This document shows positions 62,993-64,000 of a stretch of 64,000 bases of DNA, piece by piece (position 1 is the first letter of the stretch; every line of letters starts with the position of its first letter). The position numbers were made by a program, and so were the translations under genes. The DNA is from Lucinisca nassula. Its lineage: Eukaryota; Mollusca; Bivalvia; Lucinida; Lucinidae. The notes below the pieces were generated by a model. The model was not told the DNA's origin. It worked only from the letters and a program-made list of their open reading frames with translations, and made no database searches. The stretch covers positions 172,567,994 through 172,631,993 of the forward strand of contig OY757012.1 in assembly GCA_963580285.1 (NCBI GenBank), in the 5' to 3' direction.

Positions 62993-63505
62993 GTACTCCA
63001 TACTACAAGCAATACGGATAATTACACTGCAGTCAATGGAATGTAGTCGGAAAATGCGTCGTCATATAAAATAAGAATAGACTGTGGCCACTAATGGCCA
63101 CTTATGGTGGACATTACAGCAGAGCCAATAAATGCGAGTTGGAGAACGCAATAGGATGCATATATTTGATGTAGAAGCCAACTTACAGAAAGACAGCGTA
63201 CAGTTTAGGTTTCTACAATGCTTCAGTGCAATAACTCAAAAACTCTAATTTATTAAGAATGTGTCGAAAAAATATGTTCGATCGCAATTCTGGGCACCCA
63301 GAATGAGAAATGCTATTTACCCTTTGGTTAGCTTTTAAATTTCGAAAATCGACGTGCATTGGGGGGGGGGGGGAGACAAGACGTGTCTGTGAAACACCAA
63401 TTCAAGCTGACAAATGTCTTGATCGAGGTCACAGGTTCGAAATATTGTCTCCAAGAGAAAGATCTTTATGGCAAGTAATAATGGGGATAACACATCTGTG
63501 TGACA
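62993..63505. other. Unassigned sequence with a G-run
   Basis: No gene. A G-run is at 63361-63373. A tRNA box B-like GGTCACAGGTTCGAAATATT occurs at 63427, but without a matching box A. Confidence 0.35.
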
Positions 63506-64000
63506 CAAGGCAGTCTTTCGAGGATTGCGGCCGCGTAAAATCGATTTAAGCTACCCAGTGGAATTCGTTTCACTGACCCCTCGAAGGCGGTTCTACTGTT
63601 ACGGTTTATTTTTGTTAAAGTTTGTCTTTGAGTGTGTGTATCGCTTATATTTTTGTTTTGGTTAGCCAAAAGGTCATTTTGTGGGAAAGTAACTGTCCTT
63701 TTGGCTTTCCGCTATTGGTGTTTCCACCAACAGTTGGACTCGAGACCTTTCGCCGATTGCTTATGTATCGACCTAACATTAACATTTAAATTTGAGTTAT
63801 GTTGCAAATGTTCACGCAATTATCACTGATCGGGGAAGGTTTGTTTTGTTTTGGATAGCCAATTGGCCAATTTTGGGAAAGTAACTGTCCTTTTGGCTTT
63901 CCGATGGTGTTTCCATTAGGGTCTAGTTATTTCATGTTTGTGTTTCTTTCCCTTTGGTGACTCGGATGGGAACTGTGTGTCACTTCTATTTTTCATTTCT
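63506..64000 (-). mobile_element. Family E, reverse, with an internal insertion, cut by the window edge
   Basis: GATTGCGGCCGCGTAAAATCG through CTTTCCGCTATTGGTGTTTC (63506-63724) is E. About 115 unrelated bases follow. E then restarts further back (TTTTGGATAGCCAATTGGCC) so that the segment with AAGTAACTGTCCTTTTGGCT appears twice. It runs off the window end. Confidence 0.6.

Overview
This is eukaryotic DNA from a repeat-rich invertebrate genome. A marine mollusc, most likely a bivalve, is my best inference. The reasons are: tRNA-derived SINEs with GTTAAAC-type 3' tails; DNA elements that begin TAGCTCACCTG and carry GTCCGTCCGTCC-rich stretches and tandem repeats; many AT-rich palindromic MITEs; and an env-bearing Ty3/Gypsy element. 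I found no bacterial gene layout and no convincing host protein-coding gene. Almost every open frame outside 26.5-34.4 kb and 39.7-40.6 kb is a by-product of repeats. Layout: 0-11 kb is a mosaic of palindromic MITEs (called family A and its relative B), SINE copies (called C, D, V-type and O), a piggyBac-like MITE (G) and microsatellites. 11.9-14.5 kb and 16.5-17.9 kb hold two elements (K1, K2) with common ends but unrelated internal tandem repeats. 18.5-24.0 kb contains more family A copies and a 2.0 kb tandem segmental duplication. 24.1-25.2 kb is a TIR element (M). 25.7-35.9 kb is a complete endogenous retrovirus-like element (Ty3/Gypsy, errantivirus-like), inserted in the hairpin stem of a family A MITE. 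36-40.8 kb has SINEs, a pogo-like MITE and a decayed LINE. 41.0-54.4 kb is a very large foldback element. Its inverted arms are tandem 357-bp repeats, its 6.2 kb loop is full of nested elements, and a 9-bp direct repeat flanks it. 55.2-59.8 kb is a piggyBac-like MITE split by a 4.4 kb TIR element (H) with a perfect 9-bp target duplication; H itself holds K5 and two SINE C copies. 59.8-64 kb is mixed sequence with MITE and SINE copies. The main discovery candidate is the retrovirus-like element. It has two 732-bp LTRs with no difference seen by eye, and gag, pro and pol in three successive -1 frames. Its env ORF has a signal peptide, a basic cleavage site, a fusion-peptide-like stretch, coiled coil and membrane anchor, and it resembles baculovirus-F/gypsy-type envelope. 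A further small ORF has no ATG of its own. A four-codon leader ORF (26504-26515) ends exactly at a splice donor, and two downstream acceptors (31777 and 34164) both join it in frame, one to env and one to the small ORF. This suggests a retrovirus-style spliced expression scheme with an uncharacterised accessory protein. The second candidate is the 13.4 kb foldback element at 40977-54394. Repeat boundaries and family assignments come from comparing copies within the window by eye; no database was searched.
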